Shown here: piece after piece, positions 33,201 to 40,595 of the stretch
How the letters are laid out: the number at the start of each line of letters is the position of its first letter
Numbering within the stretch: the stretch's first letter is position 1
Assembly (NCBI GenBank): GCA_002968845.1
Contig: PVBG01000020.1
Span: 35,160 to 99,159, forward strand
DNA: 64,000 nucleotides
Origin: Neorhizobium tomejilense
GTDB lineage: Bacteria > Pseudomonadota > Alphaproteobacteria > Rhizobiales > Rhizobiaceae
Direction: 5' to 3'
Translations under genes and position numbers: made by a program
The notes under the pieces: model-generated
The model's database searches: none
What the model saw: only the letters and a program-made list of their open reading frames with translations
Told to the model about the DNA's origin: nothing

Positions 33201-33644
33201 CGGAATGCCGAAGGCGAGATCCAGCGCGCCGGTCATGATCGAGGCCTCGATCGCAAACAGCATGAAGGTGAAGCTCGCGTAGATCAGCGAGGTGATGGTC
33301 GAGCCGATGTAACCGAAGCTCGCGCCGCGGGTCAGAAGATCGATATCGACGCCGTGGCGGATCGCATAACGGCTGATCGGCCAGCCGATCGCCAGCATGG
33401 CGATGGCGGCTGCGACGATCGCGAAAATTGCGTTGGTGGTGCCGTAGGAGAGGGTGATGGTGCCGCCGATAGCCTCCAGCGCCAGGAAGGAGATGGCGCC
33501 GATGGCGGTCTGGGAAATGCGGCTGGAGGAAAACCGGCGGGCACTCTTGGCGGTGAAACGGAGGGCGTAGTCCTCCAGCGTCTGGTTGGCGACCCAACGA
33601 TTGTATTCACGTCGAACGGGAATGATGCGTTGCCGCGCTGCCAT
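30258..33644 (-). CDS. Permease-fused hybrid sensor histidine kinase
   Basis: An 1128-residue fusion. Residues about 1-490 form a multi-spanning permease-like domain of the NCS1 (purine/cytosine/allantoin permease) type, with LEDYALRFTAKSARRFSSSR, AIGAISFLALEAIGGTITLS, RHGVDIDLLTRGASFGYIGS and INVMNAYAGSLAWSNFFSRL. A Cys-rich knuckle follows at about 498-545 (CSICEHPFEHEDMAWCPAYA, then CSLCCSLDSRCHDMC). Two more membrane segments (about 572-629) lead to a HisKA domain with His685 (GLSHELRTPLNAVLGY), an HATPase domain with RTDEKRLRQILVNLLSNAIK and DTGRGIAEKDLGR, and a receiver with Asp971 (LFLVDISMPGMSGWQ). A C-terminal helical region (LLRLGEIGYVRGIEAKLADL) closes the protein. It likely senses or transports a nitrogenous ligand and phosphorylates the coupled LuxR regulator. 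Ligand and transport activity are inferred. Confidence 0.9.
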   Translation of the reverse strand: MAARQRIIPVRREYNRWVANQTLEDYALRFTAKSARRFSSSRISQTAIGAISFLALEAIGGTITLSYGTTNAIFAIVAAAIAMLAIGWPISRYAIRHGVDIDLLTRGASFGYIGSTITSLIYASFTFMLFAIEASIMTGALDLAFGIPPWIGYIISAVVVIPLVIYGVQLISRFQLITQPFWIILNILPFVFIAFMDWEKFDLWRAFAGIGHSNAEVAGPAPFNLVEFGAASAVILALMPQIGEQVDFLRFLPPEGLDKWRHRFAVFLAGPGWVVVGVPKLLAGSFLAVLTLSTAVPIREAADPAHMYFAAFGYMIPNDTAALLLMAAFVVVSQLKINVMNAYAGSLAWSNFFSRLTHSHPGRVVWLVFNVVIALLLMELGIYRLLEATLGIFSIIAMSWLCTISADLMINKPLGLSPEGIEFKRAHLYDINPVGLGSMFGSAAIALAAHFGLFGPLMASLATYLTLVAFLISPALAFATRGKFYLARKPRQSWRRVGSITCSICEHPFEHEDMAWCPAYAAPICSLCCSLDSRCHDMCKPHARLNTQIGTVARSFLPDSVITRLTTRLGRYATTAVLSISMIGTILGMIAYQVSRAAPVNAEVIYGTVLIVFFVFAIIAGIVSWFYVLAHDSRVVAEEESSRQNTLLLKEIAAHKKTDAALQEAKETAESANRAKSRYVVGLSHELRTPLNAVLGYAQILERDETIPAPRQSAIKVIKRSADHLSGLIDGLLDISKIEAGRLQVYSNEINIQDFLDQIVEMFGLQAQAKGLTFEHERARALPQYVRTDEKRLRQILVNLLSNAIKFTDEGTVKFDVAYRSQVATFTVSDTGRGIAEKDLGRIYEPFQRGEAESIRPMPGLGLGLTITQLLTNTLGGEIAVASTKGEGSIFKVRLMLSAIERPNTAPAAEKKIVSYTGPRRTIVLVDDNEDHRDLMREVLVPMDFVVLTANSGPDCLTLIEGVTPDLFLVDISMPGMSGWQLVSRLREIGQVAPIVMLSANIGDGVATHSGDEGHNDAIAKPVDIRRLADKLAAHLGLVWIYENETVIPAVVGPKKPIKSPGTNHVQDLLRLGEIGYVRGIEAKLADLAREEEHRSFTEELGAYVQAFDLAGYMKFLSRLEAERTSDG

Positions 33645-33765
33645 GCCTAATTTCTAGCACCTTTTGAGGAGAGACCGTCAATTGTGCACTTTCGGCTGAG
33701 GCGCGGCGTTTTGCAAGCAAAGTATGATGCGGTGCGGTAAATCCCCACCGCTTCCTAGAAGCCAG

Positions 33766-34497
33766 TCACATGGTGCGGGTCGGGCGCACCACAATCTCGT
33801 TTGTATCCACGTCTTCAGGCTGGTCGATGACATGCAGGACAGCGCGGCCGATCGCATCGGGCGTCAGGGCGACGCTGCGATAGGTCTTCATCGCATCCGC
33901 TGCGACCGGATCAGTGATCGTGCCGGCAAGCTCGGACTCCACTACGCCCGGATAGACGCAGGTGACGCGGATCTTGTCGTTCTCCTGGCGCAGTCCGTCG
34001 GAGATTGCCCGTACCGCGTATTTGGTGGCGCAATAGACCGCCGCTGTCGGCACCACGCCGAGGCCGCCGATCGACGAGATGTTGATGATCTGGCCGTACC
34101 CCTGGCCGTTCATGATCGGCAGAACGGAAGCGATGCCGTAGAGCACGCCGCGGATGTTCACGTCGATCATCCGATCCCATTCCTCGACCTTGAGCGACGA
34201 CATCAGCGACAGCGGCATCAGCCCGGCATTATTGACGATGACGTCGATGCGGCCGAATTCGGCAAGCGCGAATTCCGCGAACGCCTGAAAATCCTGCCGA
34301 TCGGTGACGTCGAGCCGGCGAACTCGCACGGTGCCGCCGGCCGCGGCGATCTCTTCCGCCAGGATTTCCAGCCGGTCGGTGCGGCGGGCGCCGAGCACGA
34401 CTTTGGCACCGGCCGCGGCGAGAATGCGTGCCGTGCCTTCGCCGATGCCGCTGCTGGCGCCGCTGATAAGAACCACCTTTTCAGTAATTTGAGTCAT
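33766..34497 (-). CDS. Short-chain dehydrogenase/reductase
   Basis: A 243-residue classical SDR. It has the cofactor-binding motif SGASSGIGEG (about 12-21), NNAG (about 86-89), catalytic Ser in INISSIGGLG and the YxxxK pair in YCATKYAVRAISDGLRQEN. It would use NAD(P) to oxidise or reduce an unknown small-molecule alcohol or ketone. The N terminus ISGASSGIG and ARRTDRLEILAEEI favour NADP. It is a single gene on the minus strand, 121 bases beyond the start-side end of the kinase gene; no operon partners are evident. Confidence 0.9.
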   Translation of the reverse strand: MTQITEKVVLISGASSGIGEGTARILAAAGAKVVLGARRTDRLEILAEEIAAAGGTVRVRRLDVTDRQDFQAFAEFALAEFGRIDVIVNNAGLMPLSLMSSLKVEEWDRMIDVNIRGVLYGIASVLPIMNGQGYGQIINISSIGGLGVVPTAAVYCATKYAVRAISDGLRQENDKIRVTCVYPGVVESELAGTITDPVAADAMKTYRSVALTPDAIGRAVLHVIDQPEDVDTNEIVVRPTRTM

Positions 34498-34628
34498 GTT
34501 GCTGATCCTCTGTGGCAGGCAGCGGCGGGATGCCGCTGCGGGCAGGGGATCTATGCAGCGGATGCGCGGGAAAGCGGTATCAAGGTCCTCCGCAGTTCTT
34601 GCACGATCGTCCGAGCCTGCATCTGCTG

Positions 34629-35225
34629 CTATTTCAAGAGCGGCCAGAGAGTCACGACCAGCAGCAATGCCATGACGATGTTGAACCGTTTGAGCAGCGC
34701 CGGATCGGACAGGAACCGCCGAAGCGCCACGCCGAAGCCGGCCCAGACGGCGACGCTCGGCAGGTTGACGATGGCGACGACGAGCGTGATCAGCACGACC
34801 GACGCGAAGGGGTTTTCGGCGCTGGTGTAGGCGGCCATGGCAGTCAGCGCTGCGACCCAGGCTTTGGGGTTCACCCACTGGAAGGCTGCGGATTCCAGAA
34901 AGGTGAGGGGACGGGCGGCGCTCGCGTCACCGTTGGGGACGGAGCGAGACATGGCGATCCGCCAGGCTAGGTAGAGCAGGTAGGCGCCGCCGGCGATCTT
35001 CAATGCCAATGCGAACGGCGGATAAGCCGTCAGCAGGGCGCCGAGGCCGAAGCCGACCGCCAGCAGCACCGATGAAAGGCCGATGGTGATGCCGAGGATC
35101 TGCGGCACGGTGCGCCGGAAGCCGAAATTGGTGCCCGAGGCAAGCAGCATCAAATTGCTCGGCCCGGGCGAAACCGAGCCGACAAGCGAGAAAAGGGCGA
35201 TTGCAAGAATGGTTTCAAAGGCCAT
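34629..35225 (-). CDS. LysE-family amino acid exporter
   Basis: A 198-residue membrane protein with six hydrophobic segments. It has the LysE/RhtB signature near the N terminus (LFSLVGSVSPGPSNLMLLAS), a segment GGAYLLYLAWRIAMSRS and FQWVNPKAWVAALTAMAAYT. Members export basic or other amino acids or homoserine lactones. It is a single gene with no visible regulator; the substrate is unknown. Confidence 0.9.
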   Translation of the reverse strand: MAFETILAIALFSLVGSVSPGPSNLMLLASGTNFGFRRTVPQILGITIGLSSVLLAVGFGLGALLTAYPPFALALKIAGGAYLLYLAWRIAMSRSVPNGDASAARPLTFLESAAFQWVNPKAWVAALTAMAAYTSAENPFASVVLITLVVAIVNLPSVAVWAGFGVALRRFLSDPALLKRFNIVMALLLVVTLWPLLK

Positions 35226-35293
35226 TGCAAAGGGTCTCCCACGCGGGGAGAGGCTCCCGGCGGCGCTAAGGTGTCTAGTTGTTCAATCGAGAT

Positions 35294-35737
35294 TTAGAGG
35301 TGGCGGATGCCGAGCTTGCCGCCCCATTTGCCATTCAGATAGTCGCAGACGAGCCGGCGATGGCAATGGTGCGGCTTGTCTTCCGAGCAGAGCAGGCAGG
35401 AGCCATCGAACTGTTCCGCCTTGAAGTGATCTTCCACCTTGCGTTCAGCCATCAAGCCAAGGAAATCATTCTGGAAAACATTCCAGTCGCCTTTCTCTTT
35501 CTTGAAGGCGGTCATGATCTCCTCGGTCGGCGCCAGCAGCGGTTCGTGCACATAACCGGCGCCGCAGATCGCCTTCAGGAAGAAGGCGAGGTCCTCGGAT
35601 TTGGCAAACCCCGCGAGTTGCGAGGTGTTGTGGAGGCGCACATCCAGGATCCGCTTGACGCCGGCTGCCCTGATGCGGCGGAAGAAATTTTCGGCGGTCG
35701 TCTTGGTGAAGCCGATCGTGGTGACATCCATGCTCAT
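35294..35737 (-). CDS. DUF488 family protein
   Basis: A 147-residue DUF488 protein. It has VTTIGFTKTTAENFFRRIRA, ILDVRLHNTSQLAGFAKSED and the conserved C-terminal Cys/His motif in LLCSEDKPHHCHRRLVCDYL. The fold class is related to rhodanese-like proteins and metal or nucleic-acid binding has been discussed, but no firm function is known. It lies divergent to the regulator at 35852, with a short shared upstream region. Confidence 0.88.
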   Translation of the reverse strand: MSMDVTTIGFTKTTAENFFRRIRAAGVKRILDVRLHNTSQLAGFAKSEDLAFFLKAICGAGYVHEPLLAPTEEIMTAFKKEKGDWNVFQNDFLGLMAERKVEDHFKAEQFDGSCLLCSEDKPHHCHRRLVCDYLNGKWGGKLGIRHL

Positions 35738-35817
35738 GCGTCTCTTCTTATCGCAACGGGCTCGGTCAGGCGACGTTTTTCAGGCTGATATTCCGCCACG
35801 CCGGCTCGGTTGCCTAT

Positions 35818-35831
35818 TGTCAATATTGACA
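35818..35831. promoter_or_regulatory. 14-bp perfect palindrome upstream of the GlxA-type regulator
   Basis: TGTCAATATTGACA (35818-35831) is self-complementary and lies 20 bases ahead of the ATG at 35852, between the divergent DUF488 and regulator genes. It is a candidate operator for regulation of the regulator gene or of both. Confidence 0.5.
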
Positions 35832-35851
35832 TTGTTGATAGTGTTTTTGCC

Positions 35852-36814
35852 ATGAAACTACAGATCCTTGCGCTCGATCCCGTCTTCGATACCGGCCTGT
35901 CGACCATACTCGACGTGTTCACCATGGCGAACGAGCTTGCGGCGATGCTGTCGCTCGATGTGCCGGCCTTCGACGTGTCGGTGATCGGGGTGCGCAGACA
36001 AGTGAAGACGGCGCATGGGCTTGCCGTGCCGATCTCCGGAAGTTTCGATCCGAAGGCCGGCGGCTGGCTGGTCGTGCCGGCGATCGCCTGCAAGATGCCG
36101 GACGTGCTGGTGCCCGCACTCGACCGTCCCGATATTCGCGATGCGGGGGCGGTGCTGCGCGAGGCCAAAGCGGCGGGCATGAACATCGCCGCCGCCTGTA
36201 TCGGCACGTTCGTTCTGGCCGAATCCGGCCTTCTCGACGGTGAGAAATCGACGACCAGCTGGTGGCTCGCGCCCCTCTTCCGCCAGCGTTATCCCTCCGT
36301 GCAGCTGGAAGACGGCCACATGCTGGTGAAATCCGGCTCGCTGGTGACGGCGGGCGCGGCACTCGGCCATATGGATCTGGCGCTCTGGCTGGTGCGGCAG
36401 GTGAGCCCGGAGCTTGCCGGCCTTGTGGCGCGTTACCTCATCGTCGACAACCGGCCGTCGCAGTCGGCTTACGTGATCACCGACCATCTTTCTCATGCCG
36501 ATCCGCTGGTGCAGCGTTTCGAGCGCTGGGCACGCGGTCGTCTCGGGGAGGGGTTTTCGCTGGACGACGCGGCCGATGCGGTCGGCGCCAGCAAGCGGAC
36601 GCTGGCGCGGCGCATGCAGCAGGTGCTCGGCAAGACGCCGCTCTCCTATTTCCAGGATCTCCGTGTCGAGCGCGCCGTCCATCTCCTGAAGACCAGCGAC
36701 AAGAGCCCCAACGAAATCGCCTCGCTCGTCGGTTATGCGGATGGGGTTACGCTGCGAGCATTGCTGCGGCAAAAGACAGGCCGCGGTGTGCGCGAGGTGA
36801 GGGCGGGCGGTTAG
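35852..36814 (+). CDS. GlxA/AraC-type transcriptional regulator with DJ-1-like domain
   Basis: A 320-residue regulator. The N-terminal domain (about 1-180) is a class I glutamine amidotransferase/DJ-1-like fold without an enzyme requirement (KLQILALDPVFDTGLSTILD, AACIGTFVLAESGLLDGEKS). The C-terminal domain is an AraC helix-turn-helix (FSLDDAADAVGASKRTLARR and NEIASLVGYADGVTLRALLR). Members respond to amino compounds or metabolites. The ATG at 35852 is preferred to one at 35810, which would place the 35818 palindrome inside the gene. It is convergent with the GH13 gene, one base apart at their stops. Confidence 0.9.
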   Translation: MKLQILALDPVFDTGLSTILDVFTMANELAAMLSLDVPAFDVSVIGVRRQVKTAHGLAVPISGSFDPKAGGWLVVPAIACKMPDVLVPALDRPDIRDAGAVLREAKAAGMNIAAACIGTFVLAESGLLDGEKSTTSWWLAPLFRQRYPSVQLEDGHMLVKSGSLVTAGAALGHMDLALWLVRQVSPELAGLVARYLIVDNRPSQSAYVITDHLSHADPLVQRFERWARGRLGEGFSLDDAADAVGASKRTLARRMQQVLGKTPLSYFQDLRVERAVHLLKTSDKSPNEIASLVGYADGVTLRALLRQKTGRGVREVRAGG

Positions 36815-36815
36815 C

Positions 36816-38519
36816 CTAGACTTCCCTGCGGCGCAGCAGATAGTCCAGGCCGCCGACCCGGAACCAGCGATAGGCATAGGCATCGAGCAGAAGCCGGTGC
36901 CGGCCGTTGGCATCCGCCTCGCTGTTACCGCCGTCCGCGATATCGATGAGCAGATCGCCGTGTTCGCCGATACCGACCACGAACGTGACCTCGACCGGCC
37001 TCGAATGCAGGTTGTGGACGATCAGCACGGAATTGTCGCGCCAATCATAGCGGAGCGCCAGCACTCCGTTGTCTCCGGTGTTGAGGGCGGTGCAAGCGCC
37101 CCAGCCGATCTCTGGCACTTCCTTGCGCATGCGGATCAGGCGTTCCGTCCAGTTCAGCATCGAGTCGGGATCGCGTCGCTGCTCCGCGACGTTCAGATAT
37201 CTGAAGCCGAGCGGCCCTGCGCTGATGACCGGCAGGACCGGCTTGTCGTTCTTGGTGAACCCGCCATGCGGCTCGGCCGACCATTGCATCGGCGTGCGGG
37301 CGCAGTTGCGCTCCGGTAACGACAGGTCGTCGCCCATGCCGATCTCGTCGCCGTAACGCAGGACCGGCGTGCCGGGCAGCGAAAACAGCAGGCTGTAGGC
37401 GAGCTCCAGGCGCCTCCGGTCGTTCTCCAGCATCGGCGCCAGCCGCCGTCGGATGCCGCGGTCGTAAAGCTGCATGTTCTTGTCAGGCCCGAATTCCGAA
37501 AACACTTTCTGGCGCTGTTTTTCGGTCAGGCGACCAAGATCGAGTTCATCGTGATTGCGCAGGAACATGCCCCATTGTCCCGTTTCAGGCCGATCGCTGG
37601 TATTGACGATCGCTTTTGCCAGCGGCCGGGCGTCTCCCGAGGCAAGCGCATAAAACAGGGCCTGGTTGACGTGGAAATTGAACATCATCTGCATGCGGTC
37701 GCCATCGTCGCCGAAATAGGCGAGGTTCTCCTTCGGCACGACATTGGCTTCGGCAAGGATGATCGAATCTCCGAGCCGCCATTGCAGGAATTCGCGAAAA
37801 ACCCGGAGCATGTCGAACTGCGCCCTCGGCTTTTTCACGTCGGCGCCCTTTTCGGCGATCACGAATGGCACGGCATCCATGCGGAAACCGGAAACGCCGA
37901 GCTGGATCCAGAAACCCATGATCTTGAGGATTTCCGCCTGTACATGCGGATTGGAGGTGTTGAGGTCCGGCTGAAACTCGTAGAAGCGATGAAAGTAATA
38001 TTGTTTGGCCTTTTCGTCATAGGTCCAAGTCGTCTTCTGCACGCCCGGAAACACCATTCCCTCGTTGGCGTTCGCCGGCTTCTTGTCGGACCAGATATAC
38101 CAGTCGCGATAGTAGGATTCCGGATTGCTTCGGGCGTCCTGGAACCAGGGGTGTTCATTGGACGTATGGTTGACCACGAGGTCTATCAGCACCCTTATGC
38201 CGCGCTGCCGGGCGCCGTGGGTGAATTCGACGAAATCGCCGAGCGTGCCGTAGCGCGGGTCGACATTATAGTAGTCGGAGACGTCGTAACCGTCGTCCCG
38301 GCCGGGCGAGGTCTGGAACGGCATCAGCCATACGGCGCTGACGCCGAGACCGGAGATATAGTCCAGCCGCCGTTGCAAGCCCTGGAAATCCCCGATCCCG
38401 TCGCCATTGGAATCCATGAAGGTCTCGACGGAGAGGCAATAGACGACGGCGTTCTTGTACCAGAGGTCGTTGATCACGGGTTCGAGCTCCTCGGGTGGTT
38501 GGCGGATCCGGGGAGGCAA
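36816..38519 (-). CDS. GH13 alpha-glucosidase / trehalose synthase-like enzyme
   Basis: A 567-residue alpha-amylase superfamily enzyme. The N-terminal YKNAVVYCLSVETFMDSNGD is typical of trehalose synthase/isomaltase relatives. The catalytic core shows DLVVNHTSNEHPWFQDARSN, GFRMDAVPFVI (nucleophile Asp), SIILAEANV (general acid Glu) and MFLRNHDELDLG (third Asp), and it ends in a beta C-terminal domain (VLALRYDWRDNSVLIVHNLH). It could interconvert maltose and trehalose or hydrolyse oligosaccharides. The start is uncertain; a GTG near 38471 (before INDLWYKNAV) is a good alternative to the ATG at 38519. Confidence 0.88.
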   Translation of the reverse strand: MPPRIRQPPEELEPVINDLWYKNAVVYCLSVETFMDSNGDGIGDFQGLQRRLDYISGLGVSAVWLMPFQTSPGRDDGYDVSDYYNVDPRYGTLGDFVEFTHGARQRGIRVLIDLVVNHTSNEHPWFQDARSNPESYYRDWYIWSDKKPANANEGMVFPGVQKTTWTYDEKAKQYYFHRFYEFQPDLNTSNPHVQAEILKIMGFWIQLGVSGFRMDAVPFVIAEKGADVKKPRAQFDMLRVFREFLQWRLGDSIILAEANVVPKENLAYFGDDGDRMQMMFNFHVNQALFYALASGDARPLAKAIVNTSDRPETGQWGMFLRNHDELDLGRLTEKQRQKVFSEFGPDKNMQLYDRGIRRRLAPMLENDRRRLELAYSLLFSLPGTPVLRYGDEIGMGDDLSLPERNCARTPMQWSAEPHGGFTKNDKPVLPVISAGPLGFRYLNVAEQRRDPDSMLNWTERLIRMRKEVPEIGWGACTALNTGDNGVLALRYDWRDNSVLIVHNLHSRPVEVTFVVGIGEHGDLLIDIADGGNSEADANGRHRLLLDAYAYRWFRVGGLDYLLRRREV

Positions 38520-38569
38520 GCGCGTGAGGCGCAGAAATGTTCCCGAGAGGGAACGGCCTGGCCGAAGAT

Positions 38570-38878
38570 TTACGCGGCGCGGTCTCCCCGCAGCGGGTGC
38601 CAGACTGAAATGTCGCGCGGGCTGGCGAGCAGATCCGGCAGGGCCGCGTGCCAGGCTTCGCGATAGGGACGCTGCAACTGGACGTCCAGGACGTCCTGAT
38701 GATCCTCCCAGGTCTCGTAGAGCATCACGTGGTTCTCGTTGTCGGGATCGGCATGCAGCATGGCATTGTGGAACATCGGTTCGTGCCGCATGGCATCGAG
38801 CACGCCGTTCAGAAGGGTCATGAAGCGGTCGCGCTGGCCTGGGAGGATATCGAAACGGATGACATAGGTAATGGGCAT
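38570..38878 (-). CDS. Antibiotic biosynthesis monooxygenase (ABM) domain protein
   Basis: A 102-residue ferredoxin-like ABM-fold protein: MPITYVIRFDILPGQRDRFM, AMRHEPMFHNAMLHADPDNE, HVMLYETWEDHQDVLDVQLQ. Family members are small cofactor-free oxygenases or quinol/quinone monooxygenases; here substrate is unknown. The ATG at 38878 is used because it begins the conserved strand. It is on the same strand as the GH13 gene, about 50 bases upstream of it, so they may be cotranscribed. Confidence 0.85.
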   Translation of the reverse strand: MPITYVIRFDILPGQRDRFMTLLNGVLDAMRHEPMFHNAMLHADPDNENHVMLYETWEDHQDVLDVQLQRPYREAWHAALPDLLASPRDISVWHPLRGDRAA

Positions 38879-39003
38879 GGGGCTGATCCTTTCACGCTGC
38901 AAAGCTGAATCCTGGGATAGATGCCATCGGTCGCCGGGTCGATTACCTCGGAGGTCATATATCGCGCGCGCAATGCTCGCTTGCCGTCAAGGATGACGGT
39001 CTC

Positions 39004-40311
39004 TTACCGGAAGAGAGACAGGATGTTTTGCGCGTCCGAATTGGCGATGGAAAGCGACTGGGTCGCGAGTTGCTGCTGGACTTGCAGAGCCTTGAGCCGG
39101 CTCGACGCCTCGCTCATATTCGCATCGACGAGGCGCCCAATGCCTCTGTCGAGACTGTCCGCGAGACTGTTTCCAAATGCTTCCTGCATCGCGATCCTCG
39201 ACCTGAGCGAGCCAAGGTAGGCGCCGGCCGATATGACCTTCTGCTGCATCTCGTCGAGAACCAAGGTAATTGTCGGAAAATCGATGTCGGGATCGGTGAC
39301 GTCGATATCGAGAATATCGATACCCTCCGGCGGCAGCGTACGGGTGTGGACGGGCGGCTGGACGGTGATCAGCTCCGCGGCGAGGGGAATGATGGCGCGA
39401 AAGAAGATATTCGGCACGCCGCCCTGAGCCGCAAACAGGGTGTCTGGGGGCGCCTTGTTGAGAAAGGTTGCCTGCAGCAGGACTTTCGCCCAATCGGCCG
39501 TGCTCTCGATATCTCCGTCGAAGCCGTATCCTATTTCGCCTCCGAGCGCCTGGTCGACGACACTTTTGGTGATGACGAACGTATCGTTGGACGCGCCCAC
39601 CGAAAAGGCGACCGTTACCACGTCGAATTTCGTGATCGTGAAGGGTTGGTCGAATACCGGGCCTGGTAAGTCGCCATAACCCGATGTCGAAAATCCGAGC
39701 AATCCACCGATCGTGCCGAGGCCATGACCCAGATCCGGATCAGGCTCTTTCTGCAGAATTCCGCCGCCGCCATTCTTGAACAGCGCGAGTTTTGACAGAT
39801 CGACGTCGATAGTCCCGACGGAGACGGTTCCATCCTCGCTGCGATTGAACGATGATACGACAGAAGTCTTCGCACCAGCTTCGCCGGTCTGGCCCTGCAT
39901 GTCCGAGCGCAACCAGTTCTGGCCGGCGAAGCTTGCGGAGTTGGATATCGAGACGATCTGCTGCTTCAACTGATCCAGTTCTTCCTGAATCTTGTTCTTG
40001 TCTATTCCGTCTTGCTGGGCGGAAACGACCTTGGCCATGAACGCCGCCAGGATATCGGTGGTCGCAGCGATGCCTTCATAGGCCGTCTCGACCTTTGCGG
40101 CTCCGAGGCCAAGGGCGTCCTGCACGGCCGAGAGGGCGCCAGTGTCCGATCGCATGGTGGTAGCGATCGACCAGTAGGCGGCGTTGTCTGAGGCTTGGTC
40201 GACACGCAAGCCGGTCGCGACCTGCCGCTGCGTGCCCAACATCTGGCTGTCGAGGGAACGAAGCATTTGGAGCGCAGAAGCAGCTCCAGCATTCGTGAGG
40301 ATGCTACTCAT
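39004..40311 (-). CDS. Orphan flagellin
   Basis: A 435-residue flagellin. The N-terminal D0/D1 region (SSILTNAGAASALQMLRSLD, ASDNAAYWSIATTMRSDTGA, LGLGAAKVETAYEGIAATTD) and the C-terminal D0/D1 (DANMSEASSRLKALQVQQQL, TQSLSIANSDAQNILSLFR) are those of rhizobial flagellins. The middle (about 150-370) is divergent, hydrophobic in places and Asp-rich near IDILDIDVTDPDIDFPTITL. It stands far from any flagellar cluster, facing urtA, and could be a minor, alternative filament subunit or one used under special conditions. No terminator or motility partner is adjacent. Confidence 0.92.
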   Translation of the reverse strand: MSSILTNAGAASALQMLRSLDSQMLGTQRQVATGLRVDQASDNAAYWSIATTMRSDTGALSAVQDALGLGAAKVETAYEGIAATTDILAAFMAKVVSAQQDGIDKNKIQEELDQLKQQIVSISNSASFAGQNWLRSDMQGQTGEAGAKTSVVSSFNRSEDGTVSVGTIDVDLSKLALFKNGGGGILQKEPDPDLGHGLGTIGGLLGFSTSGYGDLPGPVFDQPFTITKFDVVTVAFSVGASNDTFVITKSVVDQALGGEIGYGFDGDIESTADWAKVLLQATFLNKAPPDTLFAAQGGVPNIFFRAIIPLAAELITVQPPVHTRTLPPEGIDILDIDVTDPDIDFPTITLVLDEMQQKVISAGAYLGSLRSRIAMQEAFGNSLADSLDRGIGRLVDANMSEASSRLKALQVQQQLATQSLSIANSDAQNILSLFR

Positions 40312-40595
40312 GGGATCTACACCGAAACAACTCCCCCGCTCTACATAAGCGTTGGGTTATAAAATCCAAATATGGTTAATATATCATGAGTATGATCGAC
40401 AGGGCCTTGCCGGCGCTATCTGACCTGAAGAGTGCCAGCTGATCATGGGATTTCCCCCCGCGGCGCAGTTCTTCCCCCTTCTCCCCCTCCGGTACGTCAT
40501 TCGACGTATACGGTTTTGCGATGCAGCAACGGATAGTCGCTTAAGCAACGGTTAAGTTCTTCGTTGCGGACGAACGAGAAGAGGGGTTCGAACCA

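Noticed and set aside
40312..40595. Sigma-54/NtrC promoter for urtA
   Set aside because: I looked for TGGCAC-N5-TTGC and TGCAC inverted repeats; no convincing match was found.
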